Positions 16,612 to 26,014 of a stretch of DNA of 64,000 nt are shown piece after piece. The position numbers and the translations under genes are program-made. Position 1 is the first letter of the stretch; every line of letters starts with the position of its first letter. The notes beneath the pieces are model-generated. The model had not been told where the DNA came from and did no database searches. It saw only the letters and a list, made by a program, of their open reading frames with translations. Origin of the DNA: VRUE01 sp963698085 (GTDB taxonomy: Bacteria; Actinomycetota; Thermoleophilia; Solirubrobacterales; 70-9); NCBI GenBank assembly GCA_963698085.1, contig OY969122.1, positions 1,240,001 to 1,304,000 of the forward strand, read 5' to 3'.

Positions 16612-18054
16612 TCACTCCAGCACGACCTCGCGCGCCGGCTTGTCCTCGCGCAGTCCTTTGAACGAGCCGTGGCGGACCATGCCATCCTCGGTGAGCTCGC
16701 GGAACTCGATCTCGGCGACTAAGCGGGGCTCGACGTAGCGGGCCCCCCTTGGCCCCCGCTTGCCGGCGAAGGGGTTCTCCTCCCGCTCCAACGGTGTGAG
16801 CTTTTCCTCCAACAGATCCAGATCCCGCTCCGAGAAGCCGGTGCCGACTTTGCCGGCGTAGCGGAGCTCCTCGCCCTCGTAGTAGCCGACCAAGAGGGAG
16901 CCGAGCCTGCCCGCACGGCGGCCCTTGCCTGACACCCAACCGCCGATAACGAACTCCTGGCGGCCGGTGTTCTTCACCTTCAGCCACTCGCCGGTTCGCT
17001 TGCCCGGCGAGTAGGCGCTGTCGAGTCGCTTCAGCACGATGCCCTCCAGGCCCTGCTCGCTGCTCGCCGCCAGCAGCTCCTTGGCGTGGCCAGTCGAGTA
17101 GGCGGGCGTCTGCCAGCTGTGCCCGGAGAGCTCAAGCCCCTCGAGTAGCTCGCGCCGGCGCCCGTAGGGCTCCGCCATCAAGTTCTTCCCCTCCAGGTAC
17201 AGCAGGTCGAAGATCACGTAGGTGACGGGGTGCGTCTTTATCCGGCTGCGCACCACCGCCTCGGAGGTCTGGTGGATGCGCTGCTGCAGGCGTGAAAAGC
17301 TCGGCCGACCCTCGGCGTCGAAGGCGACCAGCTCGCCGTCCAGCACCGCGTCGCGGGCGCCGAGCTGGCGCGAGAGGCGCCGCACCTCCGGGTACTGACT
17401 CGTTACCTCGCGCAGGTTGCGGGTCTGCAGCGCCAGCCGGCCCGGGCGGCAGTAGGCGATCGCGCGGACGCCGTCCCACTTGATCTCGGTCGCCCAGCCC
17501 TCTTCGGAAGCCGGCAGCTTGTCGAGGCGGGCCAGCATCGGCACGATCGCCTCGGGGAAGGGGTCGCGCACCTCGCTGGGGGGGTCCATCCGGTGGATCA
17601 TCCAATCGCGCGGGCCACCGGCCTGGAAGAGCGCGTAGCGGCCCCTCACTCGCTCGCCGGCGAAGCTGACGATGATTTTCTCCTCCTCCCACTTGTGGCA
17701 CTCATAGGTGCCTTTGTCCCAGATCCGCACTGTCCCGGCGCCGTACTCGCCGGCCGGGATCTCGCCCTCGAACTCCATGTATTCGAGCGGGTGGTCCTCG
17801 GTGTGGACCGCCTTGCGGTTCTCGCTCGGGTCCCGCGGAATGCCGTTCGGAATCGCCCAGGAGACCGCCGCCCCGTCGTGCTCGAGCCGCAAGTCCCAGT
17901 GCAGACGGCGGGCGCTGTGTTCTTGGACGACGAAGCGGGGCGCGCCCGCCTTTTTGCGGCGGCGACGCGGCTTCGGCTCGGGCGAGGCCTCGAAGTCGCG
18001 CTTGCCCTCGTACTCGCCGAGCTTGCCGCTTTTCTTGCGCTTCTCAGCCGCCAT
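16612..18054 (-). CDS. LigD-like ATP-dependent DNA ligase with 3'-phosphoesterase domain
   Basis: The 480-residue protein combines two of the three LigD domains. An N-terminal phosphoesterase (about 38-165) contains VQEHSARRLHWDLRLEHDG, with H46, H52 and D54, and H84. The ATP-dependent ligase (about 170-480) has nucleophile K192 in EIKWDGVRA, then DGELVAFDAEG and the C-terminal OB fold with WLKVKNTGRQEFVIGG. The primase/polymerase domain is absent, so it should process ends and seal breaks in Ku-dependent end joining with a separate polymerase. No Ku gene is in the window. A basic linker (29-37) precedes the first domain. Confidence 0.92.
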   Translation of the reverse strand: MAAEKRKKSGKLGEYEGKRDFEASPEPKPRRRRKKAGAPRFVVQEHSARRLHWDLRLEHDGAAVSWAIPNGIPRDPSENRKAVHTEDHPLEYMEFEGEIPAGEYGAGTVRIWDKGTYECHKWEEEKIIVSFAGERVRGRYALFQAGGPRDWMIHRMDPPSEVRDPFPEAIVPMLARLDKLPASEEGWATEIKWDGVRAIAYCRPGRLALQTRNLREVTSQYPEVRRLSRQLGARDAVLDGELVAFDAEGRPSFSRLQQRIHQTSEAVVRSRIKTHPVTYVIFDLLYLEGKNLMAEPYGRRRELLEGLELSGHSWQTPAYSTGHAKELLAASSEQGLEGIVLKRLDSAYSPGKRTGEWLKVKNTGRQEFVIGGWVSGKGRRAGRLGSLLVGYYEGEELRYAGKVGTGFSERDLDLLEEKLTPLEREENPFAGKRGPRGARYVEPRLVAEIEFRELTEDGMVRHGSFKGLREDKPAREVVLE

Positions 18055-18140
18055 CGGCTTTCACCTCCCCGACGATAGCCAGCGCCGTTTTGCCGTCGAG
18101 GGTACGGGTATCCGGGGCATCCGTCCCTATTCCCGAACTA

Positions 18141-18200
18141 AGGAGGATCGCAATGGCCGAGTTGACGACGTTGGAGAAGGATCCCTACGAAGAGTCCTGA
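18141..18200 (+). CDS. 15-codon ORF behind a very strong ribosome binding site
   Basis: AAGGAGG (about 18140-18146) lies six bases before ATG 18153, giving MAELTTLEKDPYEES and then TGA at 18198. This is among the best ribosome binding sites in the window, yet it serves only 15 codons. The N-terminus resembles the start of longer actinobacterial proteins, so it could be a gene cut short by mutation. Alternatively it is a leader peptide coupling translation to the gene that starts 13 bp later. Confidence 0.35.
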   Translation, partial: RRIAMAELTTLEKDPYEES

Positions 18201-18212
18201 GGCCGGCGCCAG

Positions 18213-18716
18213 GTGACCTCGCGAGCGAAGCCCGAGCGGCTGCTGGCCGTCTACCTCAACGACCATCTAGCTGGAGCCACCCTTGGCGTCGAGCTTTGCC
18301 GCCGGCTGCGATCGAGCAATCGCGACAGGCCCGCGTTTGCCAAGCCCCTGGCCGAGCTTTGCGCGGAGATCGAGACCGACCGCGAGACCCTCATCAGCCT
18401 GATGGAGCGCCTGGAGATCGGCCGCAGCACCGTCAAACCGGCGGCCGCCTGGACCGCGGAGAAGCTGGGGCGACTCAAGCTAAACGGCCAGCTGACCGGC
18501 TACTCGCCGCTCAGCCGCCTGTTCGAGCTGGAGATGCTCGCAATCGGGATCGCGGGCAAGACGCAGATGTGGCAGGCGCTCGAGCGGACGCTGGACGAGA
18601 GCGTGAGCGGATTCGACTTCGACCAGTTGACCGCCCGAGCAGCAAATCAACGCAGCCGGGTCGAAGATCTTCACCGGAGCGCTGCCGCGGAGGCGTTTTC
18701 CGGCTTAGAACCATAG
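18213..18716 (+). CDS. hypothetical helical protein, possibly ferritin-like
   Basis: This 167-residue protein is predicted to be all-helical. Its segments are RLLAVYLNDHLAGATLGVEL, AFAKPLAELCAEIETDRETL, LGRLKLNGQLTGYSPLSRLF and FELEMLAIGIAGKTQMWQAL. Four evenly spaced helices with Glu/His residues suggest a ferritin-like or bacterioferritin-like bundle, but the metal ligands are not clear and I do not assign a function. It begins with GTG 13 bp after the 15-codon ORF. It is convergent with a coiled-coil gene, with a 2 bp gap. Confidence 0.65.
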   Translation: MTSRAKPERLLAVYLNDHLAGATLGVELCRRLRSSNRDRPAFAKPLAELCAEIETDRETLISLMERLEIGRSTVKPAAAWTAEKLGRLKLNGQLTGYSPLSRLFELEMLAIGIAGKTQMWQALERTLDESVSGFDFDQLTARAANQRSRVEDLHRSAAAEAFSGLEP

Positions 18717-18718
18717 AG

Positions 18719-18946
18719 CTATAGCTGGGTGGCGAGAAGGCCAAGTAGGGCGACGAATATTCCGATTCCTAGCTGAAAGAACATCCGCTGCCAGTGATCG
18801 AACCGTTCTTCGACCTTGTCGAACCGCTCCTTCGTCTCGACCCGGAATGAGCTCACCTCTCCGCGCACGGCGCGGAGGTCTGCGTGGACCCTGTCGAAGC
18901 CGTCGTCCAGCCGCTCGTCTGTCCAGCTCTGCCTCATTGCCTCCAT
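18719..18946 (-). CDS. SWTDERLDD-family coiled-coil membrane protein, copy 2
   Basis: This 75-residue paralogue of the gene at 15818 starts MEAMRQSWTDERLDDGFDRV, has a short coiled coil (RVETKERFDKVEERFDHW) and ends in a membrane segment closing LLGLLATQL. It lacks the 11-residue repeats of copy 1. On the minus strand a TACAAT box (18953-18958) ends six bases before the ATG, so transcription probably starts at or near the start codon. The function is unknown. Confidence 0.75.
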   Translation of the reverse strand: MEAMRQSWTDERLDDGFDRVHADLRAVRGEVSSFRVETKERFDKVEERFDHWQRMFFQLGIGIFVALLGLLATQL

Positions 18947-19014
18947 GATGGCATTGTAGACAGAACGATGCGCACAGAGGGTGCCCGCATCGGAGAATTA
19001 CTGCATCGAAAAGG

Positions 19015-19203
19015 TCAGGTCTTGCGCTCGAGGTCGGCGGCCTCCTCGGCCTTCTCGTCGGCGCGCTCGCGGGCGCGGTCGCGCTCCTCCTTGGTCTCGC
19101 CCTTCTTCTCCTCCAACCTGCCTTCGCGGCGCAGTGACGCGTCGTCGGCGAGGTCCCCGGCGGCCTTCTTCGCCCGGCCGGTGATCTTGTCGAGGATGCC
19201 CAT
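19015..19203 (-). CDS. CsbD-like stress protein
   Basis: The 62-residue, highly charged helical protein begins MGILDKITGRAKKAAGDLAD, the pattern of the CsbD/microaggregate-binding family found in many Actinobacteria (GKAKKxxG repeats with glutamates and lysines). CsbD proteins are induced by general stress in Bacillus, but their mechanism is unknown. It stands alone between a coiled-coil gene and a DHFR-like gene. An AAGGAAG ribosome binding site lies just upstream. Confidence 0.75.
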   Translation of the reverse strand: MGILDKITGRAKKAAGDLADDASLRREGRLEEKKGETKEERDRARERADEKAEEAADLERKT

Positions 19204-19320
19204 GTGTCTTCCTTCCGTCGTTCTTTGCGGACCCGACAGGTACCCCTCAAAGCCGCTGCGATAAACGTCGGACGTTGCCCAACGGGCTCGTCGCGGTCGC
19301 TTCGCGCAAAAGGAACGTCC

Positions 19321-19349
19321 CGCGTGGCCGGCCTTCAGCCGGCCACGCG
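19321..19349 (-). terminator. 12-bp hairpin at the end of the DHFR-like gene
   Basis: CGCGTGGCCGGC (19321-19332) and GCCGGCCACGCG (19338-19349) form a perfect 12-bp stem with a 5-base loop. The TGA stop of the upstream gene lies in the loop edge (19335-19337). On the minus strand the stem is followed by a T-rich stretch, consistent with an intrinsic terminator. Confidence 0.65.
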
Positions 19350-19904
19350 CTCGTAGGTGAGTAGAGCGACCCCGTCGCCCACCGTCCGCGAGCTGGCAAG
19401 CCGCAGCGGCTTCTTCTCGCCGACATCGCCGAAGAAGCGCTTGCCCTCACCGAGCAAGACCGGGAAGACCATCAGCCGCAGCTCGTCGACGAGGTCGTTG
19501 TCGAGCAGCGCCTGCGCCAGCTGAATGCTGCCGGCGATGAGGATCACACCGTCGATCCCGCTCTTCAGCTTGGCGACCTCCTCGGTGACGTCGCCTCGCA
19601 GCACGGTCGTGTTGTTCCACTCCGGCTCCCCCAAGGTCGAGGAGACGACGTACTTCGGCATCGAGTTGAGCTTGTCGGCGAACGGCCCCTCGCGTCCGGG
19701 CCAGGCCTCGGCGAACCCTTCGTAGGTGACGCGGCCAAGGAGCTGCACCTCTGCCTCCTGGGTCTCGTCGAGCTTGAACTGATTGCCCTCCTCACCACGA
19801 TCGATCTCAAAGGTCCAGCCCCCGTAGCGGTAGTCCTCAAATCCGCCAGGATCCTCGACCACACCGTCGAGGGAGATGAACTCGGTGACTACGATCTTTC
19901 CCAT
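19335..19904 (-). CDS. dihydrofolate reductase-family (RibD C-terminal-like) protein
   Basis: This 189-residue protein belongs to the dihydrofolate reductase-like/RibD C-terminal family. The N-terminal MGKIVVTEFISLDGVVEDPG, LLGRVTYEGFAEAWP and LIAGSIQLAQALLDNDLVDELRL are the usual signatures. These cytoplasmic NAD(P)H-dependent reductases are mostly of unknown substrate. The start at 19904 is favoured over 19934 by GAAGGAGA just upstream and by the start of the fold. A strong hairpin overlaps its stop codon. Confidence 0.88.
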   Translation of the reverse strand: MGKIVVTEFISLDGVVEDPGGFEDYRYGGWTFEIDRGEEGNQFKLDETQEAEVQLLGRVTYEGFAEAWPGREGPFADKLNSMPKYVVSSTLGEPEWNNTTVLRGDVTEEVAKLKSGIDGVILIAGSIQLAQALLDNDLVDELRLMVFPVLLGEGKRFFGDVGEKKPLRLASSRTVGDGVALLTYERVAG

Positions 19905-19972
19905 TGCTGTTCTCCTTCGTTCAAATGTCGGCAAATCTCTACCCCTGGTGTGGGTAGTTACTCATACGACGA

Positions 19973-21268
19973 ATGAGCGAGCTCGAAATCGACAAGCCAC
20001 CAAATCCAGCCCGCCTCGCCGTCATGGCGGTGATCGCCCTTGCGCTGGCCGGCTGCGGGACCGCTGGCGATGTGCAGCACACGCCGGTTCGCGAGCCCGA
20101 GCGCTGTGACCGCGACGCCGCTCCGGTCGACGGGGTGCGCTGCCTGCCCGCCGACTTCCCGCCATGGAAATTCGAGTCCGTGCGACCGGCGCAGGCCGGG
20201 CTCTTCGCGGTCAGCTTCAAGGCCGCCAAGGATTCGCGCCCCTGGGTGATCGTCTTCGACAACGAGGGCGTGCCGCGCTGGTGGTACAACCCCGAACCCC
20301 GCGCCCTCTGGGCCCAGGTCCTCGGCGACGGCACGATCGCCTGGCCGAGGTCGTTCGGCGACGGTTATGGACTCGACCCGCGCATGGCCCACGAAATCCG
20401 CTCCCCCTCGGGCAAGCTGCTGCGGCTGGTCAGGACGAAGGGCGCGATCATCGACGGCCACGAGTTCCGCGAGCGGGCGAACGGCAACATCCTCGTCGAC
20501 TCCTACGTACCCGAAACGGCCAACCTGAGGCGCTTCGGCGGTCCCGCCAAGGCCGCAATCGTCTCGGCCGAGATCCAGGAAATCGACCCCGATGGGCGAG
20601 TGCTCTGGCGCTGGAACTCGCGCGGGCACATCGGTCTTGGGGAGACGGGACGCTGGTGGCGCAACGTGCTGGCGAACCCGCGGCGACGGTTGCAGGGGCT
20701 CTCGTCCTTCGATCCGGTGCACATCAACTCGATCGAGCCGCGCGGACGCGACGAAGTGGTGATCTCCACCCGCCACACCGACGCGGTGTACGGAATCCGC
20801 CGTTCGACCGGTGAGATCGCCTGGAAGCTTGGGGGCATCGAGACGGCTGACTCGCTGCGGATCGTCGGCGATCCGGCGCACAAGGTCCTCGGCGGGCAGC
20901 ACGACGCCCGCGTCGCCGCCGACGGGAGCCTCAGCATCTACGACAACAGCAAGGACCGGCCGCGGCGCCCGCGTGTCGTCTTCTACCGCCTCGACCTCGA
21001 GGGACGCCAGGCGATCTACCAGGGCCAGCTCAACGATCCGGAGGTGAAGAGGAGCCACTGCTGCGGCTCCGCCCGCCAGCTCCCGGACGGCGGCTGGCTG
21101 GTCAGCTGGGGGGACAACCCCCTCGTCACCGAGTTCGACGCGCAGGGGCGGGTGGAGTTCCGGCTGCAGCTCGCCGCTCCCACCTTCCGAGCCGTGCCGG
21201 TTCCCCCCGGCGCGACCAGCGTGGCCGAGCTCGAACGCGGTGTCGGAAGAATTGCGGCTGGGCGGTAG
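19973..21268 (+). CDS. arylsulfotransferase (ASST)-family lipoprotein
   Basis: The 431-residue protein has an N-terminal hydrophobic segment ending ALALAGC, a lipobox placing the lipid anchor at Cys28. A beta-propeller of the arylsulfotransferase family follows. Repeated blades end in patterns such as IDPDGRVLWRWNSRGHI, DPVHINSIEP, VISTRHTDAVYGI and GQHDARVAADGSLSIYDN, whose histidines lie where ASST catalytic and binding residues are found. Actinobacterial members are numerous and mostly uncharacterised. It should sit on the outer face of the membrane. Confidence 0.8.
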   Translation: MSELEIDKPPNPARLAVMAVIALALAGCGTAGDVQHTPVREPERCDRDAAPVDGVRCLPADFPPWKFESVRPAQAGLFAVSFKAAKDSRPWVIVFDNEGVPRWWYNPEPRALWAQVLGDGTIAWPRSFGDGYGLDPRMAHEIRSPSGKLLRLVRTKGAIIDGHEFRERANGNILVDSYVPETANLRRFGGPAKAAIVSAEIQEIDPDGRVLWRWNSRGHIGLGETGRWWRNVLANPRRRLQGLSSFDPVHINSIEPRGRDEVVISTRHTDAVYGIRRSTGEIAWKLGGIETADSLRIVGDPAHKVLGGQHDARVAADGSLSIYDNSKDRPRRPRVVFYRLDLEGRQAIYQGQLNDPEVKRSHCCGSARQLPDGGWLVSWGDNPLVTEFDAQGRVEFRLQLAAPTFRAVPVPPGATSVAELERGVGRIAAGR

Positions 21269-21298
21269 CGGCCGGCTGTTCCGGTTCTGGCTGCTACC
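21264..21298 (+). terminator. hairpin after the ASST-family gene
   Basis: GGTAGC (21264-21269) pairs with GCTACC (21293-21298), with a second inner CCGG pairing. The left arm overlaps the stop codon. There is no T-run, so it may be a terminator or part of the 147-base leader of the helicase mRNA. Confidence 0.3.
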
Positions 21299-21415
21299 GT
21301 GGATGAGTCGGGTTTGGCGCAACGCCTCCCGAGAGGTTCCGTTTCCTCCGTGCGCTGCTTTCGCGTTTAGGGGTCGCTGGATCTCCCCCTATCGCTCACA
21401 AAGGAGCACACAAAC

Positions 21416-22524
<1,109 letters not shown>

Positions 22525-22528
<4 letters not shown>

Positions 22529-22866
22529 CCGCCAGTGCCCAAACCGCCGCCAAGTGGACCTGCGACCGCTGCGGCGTCTCCGTCAGCCAAATTGGCGGCG
22601 AGCGGGTGCCGCTGCCCGAGAACTGGACCACAGCGGCCGATGGTCAGTTTTGCCTCACCTGCCGCCGCGAGCGCGCCGCGGAGGCGGCTCTGGACGCGGC
22701 GCCGGAGGACTGCAGCAACGACGCCCGCGCCAAGTTGCGTCGCGCTGGCCTGGTCGAGTTCGAGGTGCGCCGCGCCCCTGACCGCGCCGACAACGCGATC
22801 GCCAAGGCATGCCGCACCTCGGCCTCCGCCGTCATCGCCGCCCGCCAAGCAGTCGGCCGGCGGTAG
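22525..22866 (+). CDS. small four-cysteine zinc-ribbon-like protein
   Basis: This 113-residue protein contains two CxxC pairs, C13/C16 (CDRCGV) and C43/C46 (CLTCRRER), that would bind a structural zinc. A helical C-terminus (about 85-112) ending SASAVIAARQAVGRR could be a DNA- or RNA-binding helix-turn-helix. The ATG overlaps the helicase stop by 4 bp, so the genes are translationally coupled and the protein may be a helicase partner. I do not recognise a named family. Confidence 0.65.
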
Positions 22867-22879
22867 GGACGGACCCCCG

Positions 22880-23737
22880 ATGCAAGTTGGCATTGCACTT
22901 GCCCTCCTCGCGGCGCTGATGACGAACCTCGCCTCGCTGCTCAAGCACCGGGGTTGCCACCGGACCGAGCCGATCCGCATCCGGCAACCGCTGCGCGGCG
23001 CCCGCGCCCTGGCCAGCTCGCGCTGGTTCGCAGCCGGCTGGGGCCTGGCCGCGCTTGCCTGGTTGATCCACGTGGCGGCGCTCTCGATGGCGCCGATCTC
23101 GATCGTGCAGGCGGTGCTCGCCGGCGGCGCCGTGACCCTGGCGGTGCTCTCGCAGCGGATCTTCGGCGATCCGGTCGAGCGTCAGCAGTGGCTGGCGCTG
23201 CTGCTGGGCGGCATCGGGCTCGCACTGCTCGCGCTCACCGTTCCGCAGTTGCACGGTAGCCACTCCGAGTTCTCGGCCGGGGCGATCCTCGGCTTCGAGG
23301 GTGGGCTGGCGCTGCTCGCCAGCGGCCTCGCCCTGGGCCACCGCTCGCAGCGCCTCGCCGCGCGCCGCGGTGTCCTCCTCGCGGTGCTCGCCGGCACGCT
23401 CATAGCCTTCGCCGGAATCGCGATCAAGGGTCTGTTCGGCGCCGACGGGGTCTCGATCGTGGTGCTGGCCCCCTGGATCGCGCTCACCGTCCTCTGCGGT
23501 GTCCTCGCCCAGTACGCGGTCGTCGCGGCGCTGCAAGGCGGGCAGGCGATCGAGACGATTGGTCTGATCGGCCTGGTCGCTAACGCAACGCAGATCGCCG
23601 GCGGCGTGCTCGTCTTCGGCGACCCGATCTCCGCCGATCCCCTGGGCATAGCCCTACAGGCGACGGCTTTCGCGATGGTCTGCGGCTCAGCTTTGCTGCT
23701 GCCCTCGCGCGCTCAACAGCGCCTGGCGCCGGCCTGA
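22880..23737 (+). CDS. EamA/DMT-like membrane transporter
   Basis: The 285-residue protein has about nine hydrophobic segments and the two-fold layout of the drug/metabolite transporter superfamily. The first half ends near LALLLGGIGLALLALTVP, and the second repeat has VVAALQGGQAIETIGLIGLV and GGVLVFGDPIS. The ATG at 22880 begins the first helix. It lies 13 bp after the zinc-ribbon gene, so the helicase, ribbon and transporter genes may form one transcript. The substrate is unknown. Confidence 0.75.
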   Translation: MQVGIALALLAALMTNLASLLKHRGCHRTEPIRIRQPLRGARALASSRWFAAGWGLAALAWLIHVAALSMAPISIVQAVLAGGAVTLAVLSQRIFGDPVERQQWLALLLGGIGLALLALTVPQLHGSHSEFSAGAILGFEGGLALLASGLALGHRSQRLAARRGVLLAVLAGTLIAFAGIAIKGLFGADGVSIVVLAPWIALTVLCGVLAQYAVVAALQGGQAIETIGLIGLVANATQIAGGVLVFGDPISADPLGIALQATAFAMVCGSALLLPSRAQQRLAPA

Positions 23738-23768
23738 TCCAGCGGCTGGGTCGGTCAGCGCTGCGTTT

Positions 23769-23787
23769 CCCCGCTCTCGGCGCGGGG
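23769..23787 (+). terminator. short GC hairpin after the DMT transporter gene
   Basis: CCCCGC (23769-23774) and GCGGGG (23782-23787) form a 6-bp stem 30 bp after the stop codon. No T-run follows, so it is a weak terminator candidate. Confidence 0.3.
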
Positions 23788-23799
23788 TAATCCGGCGGC

Positions 23800-24072
23800 A
23801 TGAAGTTCATCTTCGCCCCGATCGGAATCCTCGCCGGCCTGGCAGCCGGGTTCGCGGCGCAGAAGGGCTTCGAGAAAGTCTGGGCGGTCTTCGACGACCA
23901 CGAGTCACCCGAGCCCGAGGACCGCGAGGTCTCCTACCCGAAGCTCGCGGTAGCGCTAATCCTCGAGGGAGCGATCTTTCGTCTGGTCAAAGGGATGGTC
24001 GACCGCGGCGTCCGCCTCGGCTTCGCTTCGCTGACCGGCACCTGGCCGGGCGAGCAAGACTCCTCCAAGTAG
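23800..24072 (+). CDS. DUF4235 small membrane protein
   Basis: The 90-residue protein has an N-terminal hydrophobic glycine/alanine-rich helix (FAPIGILAGLAAGFAAQKGF) and a tail ending FASLTGTWPGE, the conserved end of the DUF4235 family of Actinobacteria. A second amphipathic segment around residues 50-70 may also enter the membrane. The function is unknown. Its stop directly abuts the stop of the convergent CHAD gene. Confidence 0.75.
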   Translation: MKFIFAPIGILAGLAAGFAAQKGFEKVWAVFDDHESPEPEDREVSYPKLAVALILEGAIFRLVKGMVDRGVRLGFASLTGTWPGEQDSSK

Positions 24073-24978
24073 CTATCTCTTGCGCCACTTCTTCCAGCCG
24101 CGGCGCATCTTGCGGCGGAAGACCTTGGGCTTCTTGGCGTAGAGGCGCTCGCCGAGGTCGAAGGCGGTGCTGGCGAGCTCTTCTTGGCGCGTGGCGATTG
24201 CCGCGACCAGAACGGGACGTTCCACGAACGGCAGGTCACGGCGCAGCAGGTCATCGCGGAGCAGCGTGAGATCGTGGTGGTCGCCGAGCGCGTCCGCTAG
24301 CTCATCCGCCCAGTCGAGACTGTCCCCGAGCGCCGCGGGGCGAGCGTCGTACAGGATGCGCAGGTGGTACCAGAGGTCCTTGGCGCGCTTGCGCCACTCG
24401 TGCATGTTCGCTCCGCTGGGATCTTCGGCGGCGCGCCGCATTTCGCGCCTGCCGCGCCGGTAAGCACGGCCGATGCCCGGCCCGACCAGCTTCCAGGAAT
24501 CGGCTTGCAGCGGCCAGGCGTCGATCCGCGAGCGTCCCCCCTCGACAACTTCAAGCGCCGCTCGGATCGAGTCCGCATCGCCTGCGCGCGCCGCCTCGAC
24601 CGCGCGATCGCGCTCTTGGCGCAGCTCGTCGAGCCAAGCCGAGGTGTCGGCCGGCGCCAGCCGACCGGGGAAGCGCTCGCGTAGGTTCTCGAGCGTCTCC
24701 ACCTTCACCTCGGCATCACGGCTCGGGGAGAGCAGCCGTCCCGCCTCCCGGTAGCGGTCGTTTTCGGCCCGGTAGAGACCCTCTCCCAGCTCGCCCCGAA
24801 GCAGCCGGAGCAAGGCGCGCAGCTTCTTCAGGTCTTTGCGGGCAGCGTGGATGCACTCGGACGGGTCCTCGACCGTCCCGGCCTCGCGCAACCGCTCCGC
24901 CGCACGTTCCACGCGCTCCAAGGCGATCCGCCGCACACCCGCGGTCGGCTTCTCGTCCGCGGCGAGGCGGTAGGACAT
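24073..24978 (-). CDS. CHAD domain protein
   Basis: This 301-residue, helix-rich and strongly charged protein is a CHAD (conserved histidine alpha-helical domain) protein. The conserved histidine segments are CIHAARKDLKKLRALLRLLR, NMHEWRKRAKDLWYHLRIL and LGDHHDLTLLRDDL. CHAD domains bind polyphosphate. The start at 24978 (MSYRLAADEK) is chosen because the N-terminus of known members begins there, and the upstream extension is Arg/Pro-rich. It is convergent with DUF4235 with no spacing. Confidence 0.88.
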   Translation of the reverse strand: MSYRLAADEKPTAGVRRIALERVERAAERLREAGTVEDPSECIHAARKDLKKLRALLRLLRGELGEGLYRAENDRYREAGRLLSPSRDAEVKVETLENLRERFPGRLAPADTSAWLDELRQERDRAVEAARAGDADSIRAALEVVEGGRSRIDAWPLQADSWKLVGPGIGRAYRRGRREMRRAAEDPSGANMHEWRKRAKDLWYHLRILYDARPAALGDSLDWADELADALGDHHDLTLLRDDLLRRDLPFVERPVLVAAIATRQEELASTAFDLGERLYAKKPKVFRRKMRRGWKKWRKR

Positions 24979-25044
24979 GACGCGATAGTAGTCAGCCTCA
25001 ACCGAGGGGCGACCGGGGGCGCTCCTCGGCGCTATCTTCATTCG

Positions 25045-25968
25045 ATGCAGTCTTCCTCATGGCCATCTGTTTCCTATGGGGACTGGGCGGCGACCTGCGA
25101 CACGCTGCATGCCCACACGCAGGTGCTGGGCAAGCTGGCGGCGAAGCTCGCCCCGGCCGAGCCGCAGCTCCAGCACGCGGCGCTGCGGCTGACCACGCGC
25201 GGCTGGGAGACGACGCCGCTACCGGCGCCGGACGGCTCTGGGGCATTGGTCGTGGCGCTCGACCTGCACAGCCACGAAGCGATCGCCGAGCACAGCGACG
25301 GCCGCGCCCTGCGATTGCCGCTGACTCCACACCGCGCCGTCGGTGAGATGACCCGCGAGCTGCTCGTCGCGGTAGGCGAGCTCGCCGGCACGGTCGAGAT
25401 CGACCCGACGCCGCAGGAGGTGAACTGGAGCGTGCCCCTCGACGAGGACACCGAGCACGCGACCTACGAGCCCGAAGAGGTCGCCGACTATTTCGTCGCT
25501 GCGACCCAGGCAGCGCTCGTGCTCGCCGCCTTCCGCGCACCGTACCGCGGGCGCTCGAGCCGGGTGAACGCCTGGTGGGGTTCTTTCGACCTCGCCGTCA
25601 ACCTCTACTCCGGTCTGCCAGCCGAGCCGCCGTCGGACGACTTCATCGCGCGCAACGGGGGCGATGCACAGCTGATCGAGGTGGGCTGGTGGCCGGGCGA
25701 CGGGCGCTACGGCAAAGCGGCGTTCTACGCCTACGCGCACCCCGCTCCCGACAGCTTCAAGGGGGCAACCCTCGACCCCAAAGCGGCCCGCTGGGACGAC
25801 GCCCTGAGCGAGTACGTACTCGACTGGGACGACGTCCGCGTCGCGCCCGATCCGCACGCCTACGCACTCGAGTTCGCCCGCTCGGCGTTCCGCCACGCCT
25901 GCCTGGTCTGCGGTTGGGACGCGACGCTCGCGGCCAGTGCCGAGGGAGAGCCACCACCCGTCGTCTAA
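25045..25968 (+). CDS. DUF5996 family protein
   Basis: The 307-residue protein fits the DUF5996 family. The start is SYGDWAATCDTLHAHTQVLGKLA, and family-like blocks are VVALDLHSHEAIAEHSDGR, NAWWGSFDLAVNLYSG, EVGWWPGDGRYGKAAFYAYA and EYVLDWDDVR. It has no signal peptide or membrane segment and is presumably cytoplasmic. No activity is known for the family. The ATG at 25045 is the first start that keeps the conserved block. It is divergent from the CHAD gene. Confidence 0.75.
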   Translation: MQSSSWPSVSYGDWAATCDTLHAHTQVLGKLAAKLAPAEPQLQHAALRLTTRGWETTPLPAPDGSGALVVALDLHSHEAIAEHSDGRALRLPLTPHRAVGEMTRELLVAVGELAGTVEIDPTPQEVNWSVPLDEDTEHATYEPEEVADYFVAATQAALVLAAFRAPYRGRSSRVNAWWGSFDLAVNLYSGLPAEPPSDDFIARNGGDAQLIEVGWWPGDGRYGKAAFYAYAHPAPDSFKGATLDPKAARWDDALSEYVLDWDDVRVAPDPHAYALEFARSAFRHACLVCGWDATLAASAEGEPPPVV

Positions 25969-26014
25969 GCGATTCACCTAGACCGAGTGCGTTTAGTCGA
26001 GTAATCTTGAATGA

